From: Candidatus Altarchaeales archaeon ex4484_96
GTDB taxonomy: Archaea; Altiarchaeota; Altiarchaeia; IMC4; QMZM01
Reading direction: 5' to 3'
Assembly (NCBI GenBank): GCA_002254405.1
Contig: NJDH01000048.1
Coordinates: 1 to 6,296 of the forward strand
DNA: 6,296 nucleotides
Shown one piece after another: positions 1 through 5,772 of this stretch. Every line of letters begins with the position of its first letter. Position 1 is the first letter of the stretch. The position numbers and the translations under genes were made by a program. The notes beneath the pieces were generated by a model. It was given only the letters and a program-made list of their open reading frames with translations, did no database searches and was not told the origin of the DNA.

Positions 1-45
1 GCTTTCGGAATGCTTATACTCTTTGAAGCAACTGGATTAAAATGA
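1..45 (+). CDS. C-terminal tail of an upstream gene (partial)
   Basis: Frame 1 is open from the window edge and ends in TGA at 43-45, giving a 14-residue tail AFGMLILFEATGLK. The stop overlaps the ATG at 42 of the next gene as ATGA, the arrangement also seen between the next two genes. This suggests it is the preceding member of the same operon. The piece is too short to assign a family. It could be a chance open stretch, since only 14 codons are visible; the ATGA overlap is the main support. Confidence 0.45.
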   Translation, partial: AFGMLILFEATGLK

Positions 46-830
46 ACATGATTGATGTATCTAACCTGAGCAAGAAATTCGATGGTTTCACGGCCGTAGA
101 TAACATATCATTTAGTGTTGGGGAGGGTGAGATTTTCGCTTTTCTGGGCCCAAACGGCGCGGGCAAATCAACGACAATAAAGATGCTCACAACGCTTCTT
201 AAACCCAACTCAGGCAGGATTTCTGTTAACGGATTTAATCCCCTCACCCAACAGGATGACACCCGCAGGTCTTTTGGAATAGTATTTCAGGATCAAAGCA
301 TAGACGAAGAGCTAACAGCCTATGAGAACCTGGAGTTTCACGGCGTGCTCTATGGCGTGGATAAGCAAACAAGAACCAGACGCATAAAAAACCTGATGCA
401 GATGGTTGATTTATGGGATAGGAGAGATGATTACGTGAAATATTATTCTGGGGGTATGAAAAGGAGACTTGAGATTGCAAGAGGATTAATACATCATCCA
501 AGGATATTGTTTCTGGACGAGCCGACACTAGGTTTAGACCCTCAGACCCGCAACAACATCTGGGAGCATATTCGGGAGCTGAACTTAAATAACAGGATGA
601 CTATTTTTTTCACAACCCATTATATGACGGAAGCACAGGAGGTAGCGAATCGGGTGGCGATAATAGATCACGGTAAAATCATCATCCTCGGGTCGGTTGA
701 GCAGATAATGGATTCAACATCCACTGGTTCGCTTGAGGAGGCGTTTCTGCAGTTAACAGGGCGCTCGATTAGGGAAGAGAATGCTTCCTCAATGGACCGT
801 ATGAGGTTGAGGCGGAGGGTGCGTAGATGA
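42..830 (+). CDS. ABC transporter ATP-binding protein, DrrA/CcmA-like
   Basis: Cytoplasmic ATPase of 262 residues that would power the ABC-2 permease encoded next. All nucleotide-binding motifs are present: Walker A GPNGAGKST at 36-44, Q-loop glutamine in VFQD at 83, signature YSGGM at 135-139 (Tyr where Leu is usual, common in this subfamily), Walker B ILFLDEP at 155-161, D-loop GLD at 164-166 and H-loop His193 in TTHYMTEA. The region after the H-loop, ending in an LEEAFLQLTG segment near 231-240, is typical of drug/lipid exporter ATPases of the DrrA group. The last residues are strikingly basic (RMRLRRRVRR). The ATG at 42 is chosen because it overlaps the upstream stop as ATGA; ATG 48 is the alternative. 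No clear Shine-Dalgarno precedes it, which fits translational coupling. The substrate cannot be read from the sequence. Confidence 0.95.
   Translation: MNMIDVSNLSKKFDGFTAVDNISFSVGEGEIFAFLGPNGAGKSTTIKMLTTLLKPNSGRISVNGFNPLTQQDDTRRSFGIVFQDQSIDEELTAYENLEFHGVLYGVDKQTRTRRIKNLMQMVDLWDRRDDYVKYYSGGMKRRLEIARGLIHHPRILFLDEPTLGLDPQTRNNIWEHIRELNLNNRMTIFFTTHYMTEAQEVANRVAIIDHGKIIILGSVEQIMDSTSTGSLEEAFLQLTGRSIREENASSMDRMRLRRRVRR
814..819 (+). promoter_or_regulatory. Shine-Dalgarno site for the ABC-2 permease gene
   Basis: GGAGGG lies seven bases before the ATG at 827, inside the 3' end of the ATPase gene. It supports that start and coupled translation. The same purine-rich bases are read as arginine codons in the ATPase, which partly explains that protein's basic tail. 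Confidence 0.7.
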
Positions 831-1576
831 TTCAGACAATATATGTGATGTGGCTTAGGCAGCTGAAGCGTTACTGGAGGTCTAAGCCCAGGCTGATTGG
901 TTCAATAGGGCAGCCGCTTTTGTTTCTGATTGCATTCGGGTTTGGTTTCAGCCCCGTATTCGAGAGAGCTGGTGGGGTGGATTACATGGAGTTTCTGGTT
1001 CCAGGAATCGTTGCGATGACTATATTGTTCACTTCGATGTTCACGGGCATTGAGGTGGTCTGGGATAGAAAATTCGGTTTCCTCAAGGAGACGTTGGTTG
1101 CTCCGATATCCAGGACCGACATCATGGTTGGACGCACTCTGGGCGGGGCTACTATTTCCGTAATCCAGGGTCTTGTTGTTTTGCTTTTAACCCTGTTTAT
1201 CGGTTTCAGGCCTGTTTCCTGGTATGCTGTTTTGCCAGCGATTTTTTTCATGTTTCTTGTTTCTGTTTTTCTTACGGGCTTTGGAACAGCCATAGCATCC
1301 AGGATAGATGACATGCAGGCTTTCCCTATGATAATGAATCTATTGATTATGCCCATGTTTTTTCTATCCGGCGCATTGTTCCCGATTGATGGATTACCCT
1401 CTGTTATCAAGTTTGCGGTTTTGCTGAATCCATTAACCTATGGTGTTGACGGCCTTCGTGCTACTTTAACGGGGACGCTCTCTTTTAGCTTAACCCTTGA
1501 TTTAGCTGTTCTGATGGGTTTATCTGTTTTGGTGAATCTGGTGGGTGCTTGGTTTTTCTCGAAAATAGAGATATGA
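827..1576 (+). CDS. ABC-2 type transporter permease, DrrB-like
   Basis: Integral membrane subunit of 249 residues, partner of the preceding ATPase. The short cytoplasmic N-terminus carries basic residues (RQLKRYWRSKPR), followed by about six hydrophobic segments near 22-42, 56-76, 106-126, 131-155, 163-182 and 225-245. Hallmarks of the ABC2_membrane family are visible: YMEFLVPGIVAM at 53-64, the coupling-helix region WDRKFGFLKETLVAPISR around 79-96, FLSGALFPIDGLP around 169-181 and NPLTYGVDGLRATL around 201-214. Length is normal for the family and there is no sign of truncation. The start overlaps the ATPase stop as ATGA and has a good ribosome binding site, so the pair is one transcription and translation unit. 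Known relatives export drugs, lipids or polysaccharides; the substrate here is unknown. Confidence 0.94.
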   Translation: MIQTIYVMWLRQLKRYWRSKPRLIGSIGQPLLFLIAFGFGFSPVFERAGGVDYMEFLVPGIVAMTILFTSMFTGIEVVWDRKFGFLKETLVAPISRTDIMVGRTLGGATISVIQGLVVLLLTLFIGFRPVSWYAVLPAIFFMFLVSVFLTGFGTAIASRIDDMQAFPMIMNLLIMPMFFLSGALFPIDGLPSVIKFAVLLNPLTYGVDGLRATLTGTLSFSLTLDLAVLMGLSVLVNLVGAWFFSKIEI

Positions 1577-1755
1577 AAATGAGGCGTGATATCCTGTTAG
1601 TTGACTGGTTGATGTTGTTTTTAATATTATTTATGCTATCTTGTGTTCGTTCATGTAATCTAGCATGCGCGTTTTTTTATCAACCCGTTATCAAAATAAT
1701 TAATAAACAGCTTAAGAGGCTATTTCATTTTTTGTTACGGGTGTTTCATATTTAA
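1573..1755 (+). CDS. Doubtful small hydrophobic cysteine-containing protein
   Basis: A 60-residue reading frame whose ATG at 1573 overlaps the permease stop as ATGA, like the two junctions before it. It would encode a basic start (MKMRR), one hydrophobic segment at about 7-22, three cysteines close together (SCVRSCNLAC, near 23-32) and a basic, aromatic tail. Against it: there is no ribosome binding site, the DNA is much more AT-rich than its neighbours, the frame contains the T7 tract that looks like a terminator, and I recognise no family. The ATGA may be chance. It is recorded because coupling could make it a third product of the exporter operon. Confidence 0.22.
   Translation: MKMRRDILLVDWLMLFLILFMLSCVRSCNLACAFFYQPVIKIINKQLKRLFHFLLRVFHI
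1672..1678 (+). terminator. Oligo-T tract, possible archaeal terminator
   Basis: Seven consecutive Ts follow a GC-rich GCATGCGCG stretch about 95 bases after the ABC-2 permease stop. A second run of six Ts lies at 1728-1733. Archaeal RNA polymerase is known to terminate at T tracts with little or no hairpin. I see no convincing stem-loop here. The placement, between two same-strand operons and before a promoter-like sequence, is the main argument. Confidence 0.35.
1748..1755 (+). promoter_or_regulatory. Candidate archaeal TATA box for the lipoprotein operon
   Basis: ATATTTAA is centred about 28 bases before the ATG at 1780. Archaeal TATA boxes are usually centred about 26-27 bases before the transcription start, so transcription would begin at or just before the ATG and give a leaderless message. 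That fits the absence of a Shine-Dalgarno there. No clear BRE purine element is seen just upstream, and the surrounding DNA is AT-rich, so the match could be chance. Confidence 0.35.
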
Positions 1756-1779
1756 TCTTATCTGGTTTCACCTAATCTA

Positions 1780-1959
1780 ATGTTTATGAAATACATTGAA
1801 TTTTTTTTATTTACTGGTATTTTAATTTTGGCGCTCGGATGTATTAACAGCGAAAAAACAGAAGATACGGAAGGTTTAGCTGACGGGAATGACGCTTTGG
1901 ATTCTGGAGCGGATGCAAATCACTCTCAAGGATGGGATACTATGACACCCATAACGTAA
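1780..1959 (+). CDS. Lipoprotein signal peptide and linker (5' part of a frame-interrupted gene)
   Basis: This 59-residue frame starts MFMKYIEF, has a hydrophobic stretch and then LALGC with Cys21, a lipobox-like site, so the product would be exported and lipid-anchored on the outer face of the membrane. ATG 1786 (MKYIEF) is an alternative start. Residues 22-47 form an acidic, Ser/Asp/Gly-rich linker typical of archaeal lipoproteins, followed by an NHS sequon and QGWDT, which matches the GGWDx end of the repeats found just downstream in another frame. After QGWDT the frame runs into TAA at 1957. I infer that this is the N-terminal part of a longer protein whose remainder is read at 1953-2231. 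As it stands, it would make only a lipid-anchored stub. Confidence 0.6.
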   Translation: MFMKYIEFFLFTGILILALGCINSEKTEDTEGLADGNDALDSGADANHSQGWDTMTPIT

Positions 1960-2231
1960 CACATCCACCCGGGCCCGAAGAAGGAGGCTGGGATGCGAAC
2001 GTGACTCATCCTCCCATGCCCGGGACCGGGGGTTGGGATATGAATGCGACTCATCCACCTATCCCCCCGGATGGTAGGGGGGATATGAACTTGACGGAGT
2101 TAAGGCTTAAACTTAATCTATCCGATAACGCCAGCGCAGAGGAGATACATGCGGCTATGGCAAAAAGGATGCATGATAATCTGGGGGGTATGCCTCCCGG
2201 AAAACCCGATATAAACATGAAACAAGAATAA
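1932..2231 (+). CDS. Sequon-rich Thr-His-Pro-Pro repeat protein (3' part of the frame-interrupted lipoprotein gene)
   Basis: Ninety-nine residues from the first ATG in this frame. From residue 8 it carries three tandem 15-residue units of N-[VA]-T-H-P-P-x-P-x-x-G-[GR]-[WG]-D-x. A fourth N-x-T follows in register, and then a likely helical, Ala/Leu/Glu-rich segment (LRLKLNLSDNASAEEIHAAM). The C-terminus is Gly/Pro/Met-rich (NLGGMPPGKPDINMKQE). It has six N-x-S/T sequons in about 60 residues and no cysteine. It lacks a signal peptide of its own, although sequons only matter outside the cell, and ATG 1932 has no proper ribosome binding site. The first seven residues are probably an artefact of the frame. 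It ends three bases before the COG1361 gene. I recognise no family for it. Confidence 0.6.
   Translation: MGYYDTHNVTHPPGPEEGGWDANVTHPPMPGTGGWDMNATHPPIPPDGRGDMNLTELRLKLNLSDNASAEEIHAAMAKRMHDNLGGMPPGKPDINMKQE
1953..2087 (+). repeat. Three 45-base tandem coding repeats with N-x-T sequons
   Basis: Units at 1953-1997, 1998-2042 and 2043-2087 are exactly 45 bases each and encode 15 residues of pattern N-[VA]-T-H-P-P-x-P-x-x-G-[GR]-[WG]-D-x. The next position, 2088, begins another N-L-T in the same register. The units differ at many third codon positions (for example ACA/ACT for Thr and CCA/CCT for Pro) while keeping the residues. This points to protein-level conservation and not to a fresh DNA duplication. 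Confidence 0.9.
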
Positions 2232-2234
2232 AAA

Positions 2235-3926
2235 ATGAAAAACAAAGGATTAATCGATTATGTGGTTTTTTTTGTATTGCTTTCGACCATTTCGATGATG
2301 GCTTATGCCGCCTCAGGCAGTTCTAAACCGACGAGCGTGATTGTGGATTTTGATTCAACAGAGCTTGATTCATCTCTTAAGCCGGGTGAAACCGAGATAT
2401 TGAATCTGGTTGTAGAAAACAGCGGAGACTACAGGGCTCATAACGTTGAGGTGTGGGTACATAGTTCAGCCAGAATTAACGTGGATAAGAAACTTTACTT
2501 GGGCAACCTTGCCTCGGATGAATCCAGGACCATACCCGTGTGGATTAAGGTTAATGATGATGCGGCTTCTGGTTTAACCGGGATTAAGGTAGATATTGAA
2601 TATCATGGCTCTGACTCTGAAGGCGATCCCGTCTACAACCAGAAAACCAGCTGGGAGATTCCAGTAACAATCTTAGGTGAGCCCTTGTTTCAGGTAACAC
2701 TCAAGCAAAAAACCCTATACAAGGACAGCATAAACACCCTGGTCCTTGAGGTTGAGGGTTTATCTGATGTTAAAGGGATGATAGCCGAGCTTTCATCCTC
2801 CTGCCTGGATGTTGTGGGCGCAAGCAGACAGTATATCGGGGATGTGGACGCTAATACTGCTTTCAGCTTATCCTTTGATGTTAAGCCCGAGGATTCAGGC
2901 ATATGTAATGCCTATCTAGCGCTCTCCTATCTTGACGGCTCAGGTGATCGGTTAACGGATAACCTATCCGTTGGTTTGATTGTTGAGGAAGTGGGTGTGG
3001 ACTTCAAAATCAAGGAGGTAAGCTATGAACCAATGGGTCCCGGCGATAATGTGGTGGTTAATATAACTCTTATGAACATCGGCTCTGTTGCAGCAGATGA
3101 TGTGTCTCTCACTCTTGCGCTTGAAGACCCCTTCACTCCCGTGGATACGCAGGAAAAGTACCTGGGTGTTGTTGGTGCGGGGCAGCTGGTTAACGCGGTG
3201 TTTGATGTTGCTGTTGGATTGGATGCGGAAACACAGGTATATGCCACTACGCTAACAATAGACTATGAGCTTTCAGGCACCTCATATAGCCTTACGAAAG
3301 ATGTTGGCTTGGATGTGAGCGGCGAAGTACTATTGGAGGTTATCAAGGTCGAGGGGGGAAGCGGTTCGGTTAAAATAGAGATAGCTAATGTCGGCACAAG
3401 AGCGGCAGAAGGGGTTAAGGCTACATTAATGACGGGGCTTGGGTCCATGGTATCGGACTCGGAAACAGGTTCTGAAACCTCAAGGATGGGTGCTGGAGGG
3501 GGCAGGATGCCCGGTGGATTCCCAGGTATGATGGGTGGTGGCCCAACCGATGACGTATCCTCAGAGGAAAACCAGCAAACCCCTCAAGCCCGTATGATAA
3601 CAAACGAGTCCCAGGTTCAAAGATACGTTGAATACAAGGCTGATATTGAGGCAACCAAGCAAACCACCTTCAACTTTGATGCGTCACTATCCGGGCCAGC
3701 GATATTGTTGCTCGAATACAATGGCCCCGGAAACAAGAGAGTAACCCAAAGGGAGCCGATTACGGTTGGCGGCTCAACAGGATTCACCTCAACCTCTTAC
3801 AGTGATAGAACTCAGAGGGCAGGTAATGGGGGATTGGATTTAACAACCATGGGCTTTTATGTCATATTAGTAGCTTTTGTGGTTTACGCCGGATACAGGG
3901 GATTCCGTTGGTATAAAAGCAGGTAG
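2235..3926 (+). CDS. COG1361-like secreted, membrane-anchored beta-sandwich protein
   Basis: This 563-residue extracellular protein has a hydrophobic signal segment at 8-25 (likely cleaved after AYA) and a C-terminal transmembrane helix at about 538-554, followed by a short basic cytoplasmic tail (RGFRWYKSR). Between them lie about four repeated NEW3/CARDB-like beta-sandwich modules near 34-146, 151-254, 255-362 and 365-513. They show typical motifs such as LKPGETEILNLVVENSGD (48-65) and EDPFTPVDTQEKYLGVVGAG (297-316). Cys190 and Cys224 could form a disulfide in module two. The last module is interrupted near 401-455 by a Ser-rich then Gly/Met-rich insert (core 418-437). Sequons occur at Asn243, 276 and 457. 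It follows the lipoprotein gene by three bases and precedes the permease gene by three. In archaea such proteins often accompany MacB-type ABC genes, so I infer an extracellular adaptor or substrate-handling role in place of MacA. No strong ribosome binding site is seen. Confidence 0.88.
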   Translation: MKNKGLIDYVVFFVLLSTISMMAYAASGSSKPTSVIVDFDSTELDSSLKPGETEILNLVVENSGDYRAHNVEVWVHSSARINVDKKLYLGNLASDESRTIPVWIKVNDDAASGLTGIKVDIEYHGSDSEGDPVYNQKTSWEIPVTILGEPLFQVTLKQKTLYKDSINTLVLEVEGLSDVKGMIAELSSSCLDVVGASRQYIGDVDANTAFSLSFDVKPEDSGICNAYLALSYLDGSGDRLTDNLSVGLIVEEVGVDFKIKEVSYEPMGPGDNVVVNITLMNIGSVAADDVSLTLALEDPFTPVDTQEKYLGVVGAGQLVNAVFDVAVGLDAETQVYATTLTIDYELSGTSYSLTKDVGLDVSGEVLLEVIKVEGGSGSVKIEIANVGTRAAEGVKATLMTGLGSMVSDSETGSETSRMGAGGGRMPGGFPGMMGGGPTDDVSSEENQQTPQARMITNESQVQRYVEYKADIEATKQTTFNFDASLSGPAILLLEYNGPGNKRVTQREPITVGGSTGFTSTSYSDRTQRAGNGGLDLTTMGFYVILVAFVVYAGYRGFRWYKSR

Positions 3927-3929
3927 AAG

Positions 3930-5102
3930 ATGATTGATGTAGCTTTAAGCAATGTCTTCAGGCAGAAGATTAGGAGTTTCCTAACAACATTGGGCATAGC
4001 CATAGGAATAGGTTTGATTCTGTCGCTTGGCGCTATCGGGGAGGGATTAAACCATCAGATAGAGCAGCAGTTCGGGGACATAGCTGGGGTAATCGACGTC
4101 TCATATACGGGTGACGATGATGAGGGCATAGAAGACGACCTTATAGAGGAGATAACAGGAATCCAGGGGGTTGCAAGCGTTGTACCTATCACCGAATACC
4201 GCATCAGCCAGGCTATGAGAGGTGGTGGGGGTTTTATGAGTATGAGGGGGGGATTCGGGGGGATGCTTTCTTTCACCGGCGTTTATCCCGAGGACCTCAA
4301 ATATATGGTGGGCGAAAATATTATAGCGGAGGATGGGCGTAAAATCGAGGAATCTGATTCAGGCGATTATGTTGTTTTGTTGGGTGCATCACTTGCTGAA
4401 AGCCAGGACCTGAACGTAGGTGATGAGATAGAGTACGAGCGAAGCGAGGATGATGATGAGTCAACGGAAAGCTTTTATTTCGAGGTTGTGGGAGTGCTTG
4501 AGGAGACAGGTGACTCTGAGGTGGATGATGTTGCTTTCGTTCCCCTGGAAACCATGCAGGAGCTTGAAGATGATTATTCGATTGAGCGCCTGAAGGTCAA
4601 GTTATCTGACGTGGACCTGGTTGAGCAGGTAACAGATGAATTAAACGAGTACTCTGATGACCTGCGCGCTTTCTCTCCATTGGAGGTGGTTAGAAGTCTG
4701 CAGGAGACCCTTGGAACACTCCAGATGGCTGTTTATGGTATCGGTGCTATCTCTATACTGGTTGGGGGGATTGGCATAATAAACACGATGATTATGTCGG
4801 TTATGGAACGCAAGCGTGAGATTGGTATAATGAAGGCTATTGGTGCTACAACAACCAATATACTGGTGCAGGTTCTTGAGGAGTCGGCTTTTCTGAGCCT
4901 GATTGGCGGAACAATAGGTTTGGCTTTAGGTTACGGCGCTTGTTCCCTGATAACAAAATACACCTCCTTTAACACGATAATAACAATGGAGCTTGTGGCT
5001 ATTGCAGTAGTATTCTCTCTTATATTGGGTATCGGGGCTGGCCTGTATCCTGCCTGGTCTGCGTCCCGCCTTGACCCTATCGAGGTGTTGCGTTATGAGT
5101 GA
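3930..5102 (+). CDS. MacB/FtsX-type ABC transporter permease
   Basis: This 390-residue membrane subunit has the MacB layout. A basic N-terminus precedes TM1 at about 18-38. A large extracellular MacB-like core follows at about 40-260, then the FtsX domain with three helices near 266-292, 315-340 and 351-375. Between TM2 and TM3 is the conserved cytoplasmic segment MERKREIGIMKAIGAT (292-307), and the protein ends in the family signature PAWSASRLDPIEVLRYE. There is no fused ATPase; that subunit is encoded next. Family members work by mechanotransmission, coupling cytoplasmic ATP hydrolysis to movement of the external domain, without passing substrate through the membrane. The external domain is very acidic (GDDDEGIEDD at 61-70, SEDDDESTE at 172-180) and holds a Gly/Met-rich insert at 95-114. 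An AGGT lies six bases before the ATG. Substrate unknown. Confidence 0.93.
   Translation: MIDVALSNVFRQKIRSFLTTLGIAIGIGLILSLGAIGEGLNHQIEQQFGDIAGVIDVSYTGDDDEGIEDDLIEEITGIQGVASVVPITEYRISQAMRGGGGFMSMRGGFGGMLSFTGVYPEDLKYMVGENIIAEDGRKIEESDSGDYVVLLGASLAESQDLNVGDEIEYERSEDDDESTESFYFEVVGVLEETGDSEVDDVAFVPLETMQELEDDYSIERLKVKLSDVDLVEQVTDELNEYSDDLRAFSPLEVVRSLQETLGTLQMAVYGIGAISILVGGIGIINTMIMSVMERKREIGIMKAIGATTTNILVQVLEESAFLSLIGGTIGLALGYGACSLITKYTSFNTIITMELVAIAVVFSLILGIGAGLYPAWSASRLDPIEVLRYE
5082..5087 (+). promoter_or_regulatory. Shine-Dalgarno site that fixes the ATPase start at 5095
   Basis: GAGGTG sits seven bases before the ATG at 5095, inside the last codons of the permease gene. It favours ATG 5095 over the in-frame TTG at 5071, which would add eight residues that are not family-like. 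Confidence 0.65.
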
Positions 5103-5772
5103 CGGCGAAATAAGATGCGAGAAATTAGTCAAAACATATAATGTGGGGCAGCCCAACGAGTTCAAGGCACTTAGGGGTCTGGATTTACATATCGATTTAG
5201 GTGATTATGTGAGTATCGTGGGCCCATCCGGTTCAGGGAAGTCTACTTTATTGAATCTCTTAAGCTGTCTTGATTCACCTACCTCTGGCTATGTTTATAT
5301 TGAGGGTGCGGATATTAATTCTTTAAGCGACAATAAGAAAGCCCGATTGAGAAGGGAGAAGCTTGGTTTTGTTTTCCAGCAGTTTAATTTGATTAAGTCC
5401 ATGACTGCCTTCGAGAACATTGCGTTGCCCATGAGATTTTTGGGGTTGGGTCGCAGTGAACGTAAAAAAAGGGTTGAAAAGCTTCTTTCATTGATGGATT
5501 TAGAGGATAAGGGAGCTAACCGGCCTTCTGAGCTGTCTGGGGGGCAGCAGCAGAGGATTGCGATAGCCAGGGCTTTAGCCAACAACCCAAAGATTATTTT
5601 AGCGGATGAGCCCACCGGCAATCTTGATACGAAAACAGGTTCATCGATTATGGATTTCTTGTTGCGGCTTAACAGGGAGGAGTCTAAGACTTTGGTGATG
5701 GTCACCCACGATGAGGCGATAGCAGCTAAAGCCGACCGCGAAATCCATATCAGAGATGGTTTAGTTGTCTAG
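5095..5772 (+). CDS. ABC transporter ATP-binding protein, MacB/LolD-like
   Basis: Cytoplasmic ATPase of 225 residues, partner of the preceding FtsX-type permease. Motifs seen: Walker A GPSGSGKST at 43-51, Q-loop Gln95 in FVFQQFNL, signature LSGGQQQR at 137-144, Walker B IILADE at 157-162 running into PTGNLDTKTG, and H-loop His195 in VMVTHDEA. The FVFQQFNL, LSGGQQQRIAIARAL and DEPTGNLD set is diagnostic of the LolD/MacB ATPase group. The length is complete for a stand-alone subunit, which contains no extra domain. The start overlaps the permease stop by eight bases (ATGAGTGA), so the two subunits are probably made in equal amounts by coupled translation. Its stop codon shares CTAG with the convergent gene, leaving no room for a terminator after it. 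Confidence 0.96.
   Translation: MSDGEIRCEKLVKTYNVGQPNEFKALRGLDLHIDLGDYVSIVGPSGSGKSTLLNLLSCLDSPTSGYVYIEGADINSLSDNKKARLRREKLGFVFQQFNLIKSMTAFENIALPMRFLGLGRSERKKRVEKLLSLMDLEDKGANRPSELSGGQQQRIAIARALANNPKIILADEPTGNLDTKTGSSIMDFLLRLNREESKTLVMVTHDEAIAAKADREIHIRDGLVV

Larger units (their letters stand above)
1780..2231 (+). pseudogene. Proposed single lipoprotein gene with an internal frame change
   Basis: Joining the two preceding frames gives a coherent surface lipoprotein of roughly 145-150 residues: lipobox signal, acidic linker, 15-residue sequon repeats, helical segment, Gly/Pro/Met-rich end. The frame must move by -1 (or +2) between about 1936 and 1957. Removing the 11 bases at 1942-1952 would give QGWDTNVTHPPGP, an exact repeat junction. 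Adding one base, for example a fourth C at 1948-1950, would also restore the frame. Whether this is a real mutation, an assembly error or recoding cannot be told from one sequence; I see no classical slippery heptamer. Intact reading of both halves and synonymous differences between repeats suggest that any break is recent. Confidence 0.5.

Noticed and set aside
982..1410. Minus-strand 142-codon open frame
   Set aside because: It lies wholly antisense to the clearly coding ABC-2 permease and its translation shows no family motif or membrane pattern; a shadow of the plus-strand codon bias.
1683..1744. Inverted pair ACCCGTTA / TTACGGGT as a terminator or operator hairpin
   Set aside because: The match is imperfect and the arms are nearly 50 bases apart, so a stable stem is unlikely.
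1939..1959. Programmed -1 frameshift in the lipoprotein gene
   Set aside because: No X XXY YYZ slippery heptamer and no evident stem-loop just downstream; an insertion, deletion or sequence error explains the frame change better.
1876..2058. Minus-strand frame across the repeats
   Set aside because: The 45-base repeats keep residues and vary third positions in the plus-strand frame, so the opposite frame is incidental.
5071..5094. Upstream TTG start for the LolD-like ATPase
   Set aside because: ATG 5095 has a proper GAGGTG site and begins with a family-like N-terminus; the extra eight residues only overlap permease codons.
5295..5705. Minus-strand 136-codon open frame
   Set aside because: Antisense to the Walker and signature motifs of the LolD-like ATPase; no recognisable product.
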